Source of the DNA: Pigoraptor chileana
Taxonomy: Eukaryota > Opisthokonta > Filasterea
Direction: 5' to 3'
NCBI GenBank assembly: GCA_943704495.1
Contig: CALSCR010001975.1
Location: 1 to 31,933, forward strand
DNA length: 31,933 nt
Made by a program: the position numbers and the translations under genes. Positions 30,017 through 31,933 of this stretch are shown piece by piece. The notes under the pieces were generated by a model. That model was not told where the DNA came from. It ran no database searches and saw only the letters and a list, made by a program, of their open reading frames with translations. Each line of letters opens with the position of its first letter. The first letter of the stretch is position 1.

Positions 30017-31933
30017 GATGTGCACAGTCGTGTGCTAGTGGGTTTTACTCGAACACAACGGGGTCCACATCCTGCATTGCGTGTCCACCGGGACATCAAT
30101 GCAGCAACCCAACAGGGCCTGTTGCATGCCCTCCCGGACAGTTCTCTCTCGGCGGAAGCGTAACGGCATGCTTGGTGGGTGTGCACATCCGCGCGTGCAT
30201 GTGTGCATGTGTGTGTGTGTGTGTGTGCGTGTACGCGTGTGCGCATGTGCATGTGCGTGCGCGTGTGTGTGTGTTTGCGTGCGTGCGCGTGTGTGTGCGT
30301 GTGTGCGTGTTTATGTGTGGAGCGTGAGCAAAGAACAAAGCTCCCCCCTCCCCACTTTCCAATTACTAATACAAGTCTCCCATTCACTCCACAGGCGTGC
30401 ACACCTGGCTACTACACGACAAGTGCGGCATCGTCGGCGTGTCTTGCCTGTCCCGTAGGTCGCAAGTGCTCGAACCCGTCATTGGCTCCCGTGCAATGCA
30501 GCGCGGGAGAGTACTCTCTCGGGGAGACAACAACTTGCTTGGTATGTCCGACTTTTTGTTTTTATTCGGTGCCGATAGAGCCAGCCTTGTTGATTCACAT
30601 GAGTGGCGTGTGCGTTTATGGAGGGATGTGTGAATAACCAGAGTCCCCACTCGTCGACTGCAATGCTCAGGCCTGCGATACGGGCTACTACGCGCCCAAT
30701 CCGGGCGCCGCAAGCTGCTCTCCTTGCCCTGTCGGCGCACAGTGCTCAAATCCAGCTGTTGCTGTCGCGTGCCTTGCGGGACAGTATTCTCTCGGCGGTG
30801 TAACAACATGCTTGGTGGGTCAAGGCTACGGGTGTGCTGAATTTTGTGCATACGGGTTGTATTGGATTCTGTCCTCGCTTTGCAAAAACAACAATCCATT
30901 TCTCTTTTTTGATACGAATTTGGAAAGTGCGGGAACTATGTAGCAGAGGATTTCTGGTCTGCGTGCTCTCTCGGCTGTGCGTATGTTTTCCTCATTAAGA
31001 TGTGCACTCACAGTAGTCTCTCATCGGTTGCAATATGCTGACATCCCGTTTCTGTTGTAATGTGATATTGTTGTTGTTGTTGTTGATGATGTTGATGTTG
31101 ATGATGATGATGATGTGCACAGTCGTGTGCTAGTGGGTTTTACTCGAACACAACGGGGTCCACATCCTGCATTGCGTGTCCACCGGGACATCAATGCAGC
31201 AACCCAACAGGGCCTGATGCATGCCCTCCCGGACAGTTCTCTCTCGGCGGAAGCGTAACGGCATGCTCGGTGGGTGTGCACATCCGCGCGTGCATGTGTG
31301 CATGTGTGTGTGTGTGTGTGTGCGTGTACGCGTGTGCGCATGTGCATGTGCGTGCGCGTGTGTGTGTGTTTGCGTGCGTGCGCGTGTGTGTGCGTGTGTG
31401 CGTGTTTATGTGTGGAGCGTGAGCAAAGAACAAAGCTCCCCCCCCCCCCTCCCCTCTTTCCAATTACTAAGTCTCCCATTCACTCCACAGGCGTGCACAC
31501 CTGGCTACTACACGACAAGTGCGGCATCGTCGGCGTGTCTTGCCTGTCCCGTAGGTCACAAGTGCTCGAACCCGTCGTTGGCTCCCGTGCAATGCAGCGC
31601 GGGAGAGTACTCTCTCGGGGAGACAACAACTTGCTTGGTATGTCCGACTTTTTGTTTTTATTCGGTGCCGATAGAGCCAGCCTTGTTGATTCACATGAGT
31701 GGCGTGTGCGTTTATGGAGGGATGTGTGAATAAACGGAGTCCCCACTCGTCGACTGCAATGCTCAGGCCTGCGATACGGGCTACTACGCGCCCAATCCGG
31801 GCGCCGCAAGCTGCTCTCCTTGCCCTGTCGGCGCACAGTGCTCAAATCCAGCTGTTGCTGTCGCGTGCCTTGCGGGACAGTATTCTCTCGGCGGTGTAAC
31901 AACATGCTTGGTGGGTCAAGGCTACGGGTGTAC
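27727..31933 (+). CDS. Gene B: secreted or membrane GCC2/GCC3-module protein, one module per exon (5' part, continues past the window)
   Basis: Twelve exons are visible: 27727-27878, 28210-28294, 28420-28566, 28742-28888, 29177-29323, 29507-29650, 30028-30174, 30395-30541, 30671-30814, 31123-31269, 31491-31637 and 31767-31910. The ATG at 27727 gives a signal peptide ([16 protein letters not shown], cleavage near TEA). An in-frame ATG at 27679 is an alternative start. Intron 1 is phase 2 (donor GTGGGT) and rebuilds CPPGYFCAGG. All later introns are phase 0, and each exon from the third on encodes one module of 48-49 residues. Modules begin SCASGYY or ACPxGYY and end TTxCS or TTxCL. The GCC fold is extracellular; binding partner and membrane anchor are not visible. 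The gene runs head-to-head with gene A and belongs to the same domain family, but its introns cut modules at another point. Confidence 0.87.
27879..28209 (+). other. Gene B intron 1
   Basis: 331 bp, phase 2. The donor is GTGGGT after GGATACTT and the acceptor is a pyrimidine-rich stretch ending TCGTTTTAG. No exon-like open frame with module cysteines is visible inside it. It splits a module inside the CPPGYFC motif, unlike every later intron of the gene. Confidence 0.8.
29378..29425 (+). repeat. Duplicated intronic segment, copy in intron 5 of gene B
   Basis: This 48-bp segment (core TATGGGCACAGCGCCTAAGA) recurs at 29697-29743 in intron 6 with only a few differences. The offset is about 319 bp, close to the 330 bp between the starts of exons 5 and 6. 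The pair therefore looks like the trace of an exon-plus-intron duplication. Confidence 0.75.
29697..29743 (+). repeat. Duplicated intronic segment, copy in intron 6 of gene B
   Basis: Partner of 29378-29425, core CATGGGCACAGGGCCTAAGA. It begins 47 bp after the end of exon 6, while its partner begins 55 bp after exon 5, so both keep nearly the same position relative to the preceding exon. Confidence 0.75.
29925..30020 (+). repeat. Compound (GTT)n-(GAT)n microsatellite, long copy
   Basis: About 15 GTT units followed by about 13 GAT-type units, one of them changed to GGT, directly upstream of exon 7. Because the repeat abuts the acceptor, its length could affect branch-point and acceptor use. 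Confidence 0.85.
30178..30325 (+). repeat. (TG)n-rich run in gene B intron 7
   Basis: Alternating purine-pyrimidine TG/CG sequence, with CGTG and CATG interruptions, fills most of the intron from just after the donor. Such sequence can adopt Z-DNA. It is copied in intron 10. Confidence 0.85.
30815..31122 (+). other. Gene B intron 9
   Basis: 308 bp spanning the junction between the two duplication units. The first part has no match elsewhere in the window apart from the first bases after exon 9. The last 95 bp match the end of intron 6 but with a contracted (GTT)n-(GAT)n block (about 31,067-31,116). No exon-like frame is seen. Confidence 0.8.
31028..31933 (+). repeat. Tandem duplication, unit 2 (gene B exons 10-12), cut by the window edge
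   Basis: Exons 10-12 copy exons 7-9. I count two base differences between exons 7 and 10, two between 8 and 11 and none between 9 and 12. Three of the four change an amino acid (V to D, L to S, R to H). Introns differ by a shorter (GTT)n-(GAT)n block, a longer C run near 31440, and a few bases. The copy is thus very recent but not identical. Confidence 0.88.
31273..31420 (+). repeat. (TG)n-rich run in gene B intron 10
   Basis: Copy of the intron 7 run in the second duplication unit, with practically the same pattern of interruptions. It is followed by a longer poly-C tract at about 31,438-31,449. Confidence 0.85.

Larger units (their letters stand above)
29651..30027 (+). other. Gene B intron 6, rich in simple repeats
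   Basis: 377 bp. After the duplicated segment come CT-rich and CA-rich runs (about 29,670-29,800), then a (GTT)n run at about 29,925-29,980 and (GAT)n at about 29,980-30,020, ending at the acceptor GTGCACAG. The (GTT)n-(GAT)n block recurs in shorter form in intron 9. Confidence 0.8.
29902..30997 (+). repeat. Tandem duplication, unit 1 (gene B exons 7-9)
   Basis: Exons 7, 8 and 9 with their introns form the first copy of a block that is repeated directly downstream. Exon starts 30028, 30395 and 30671 correspond to 31123, 31491 and 31767 (offsets 1095, 1096 and 1096). Similarity starts before exon 7 in the common ACTGACATCCCG / GCTGACATCCCG sequence. The right edge of the unit is not certain, because its partner runs out of the window just after exon 12. 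Confidence 0.85.

Noticed and set aside
30081-30458. Histidine/threonine- or cysteine/valine-rich frames across the TG repeats
   Set aside because: They are translations of the (TG)n run in introns 7 and 10.
28420-31910. Regular 147-bp units with spacers, resembling a repeat-spacer array
   Set aside because: The units are coding exons with GT...AG borders and kept cysteines, and the spacers are introns; not a CRISPR array.
1-31933. Mobile elements with reverse transcriptase, transposase or integrase
   Set aside because: No frame in the window shows motifs of these enzymes, and no long terminal repeats are seen.

Overview
The window is nuclear DNA from a eukaryote. Spliceosomal introns of about 117-380 bp with GT...AG ends interrupt the genes, coding DNA is GC-rich, and introns and intergenic DNA hold (TG)n, (GTT)n, (GAT)n and CT-rich runs. 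The protein content is dominated by GCC2/GCC3-type (ephrin-receptor-like) cysteine-rich modules. It includes a giant type I membrane protein whose cytoplasmic part recalls, from memory only, unnamed giant proteins predicted in marine invertebrates. A single-celled relative of animals (choanoflagellate-like) is my best guess, but nothing in the window proves the lineage.

Layout from left to right. (1) Positions 1-365, plus strand: the last two exons of a gene I cannot name. (2) 366-1493: intergenic DNA between convergent genes. (3) 1494-26474, minus strand: gene A, five exons (26474-25676, 25526-25332, 25214-25098, 24899-5518, 5267-1494) encoding about 8,088 residues, with one uninterrupted exon of 19.4 kb. 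Its order is signal peptide, an array of roughly a hundred cysteine-rich modules, a non-GCC juxtamembrane region with a tetrabasic furin-like site and a cupredoxin-like stretch, one membrane segment, a repeat region of the type D-x-x-T-G-x-x-V-P-V, long charged helices with a repeated H-x-x-E-L core, a polyQ run, a globular domain containing HALAH, and a terminal coiled coil. (4) 26475-27726: a 1.25 kb divergent intergenic region with a CRE-like palindrome and an E2F-like site. (5) 27727 to beyond the right edge, plus strand: gene B, a second secreted or membrane-bound GCC-module protein. Here nearly every 48-49 residue module is its own phase-0 exon, and a block of three exons has just been tandemly duplicated (period about 1,095 bp).

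Genes A and B are head-to-head members of one domain family that grew in two different ways. Gene A expanded inside one exon, by single modules and by four tandem super-repeats of about 2.05 kb. Gene B expands by duplicating exon-plus-intron units. Gene A looks like a very long extracellular stalk joined through one membrane helix to a large helical intracellular platform. An adhesion, matrix or mechanical-linker role is inference only.
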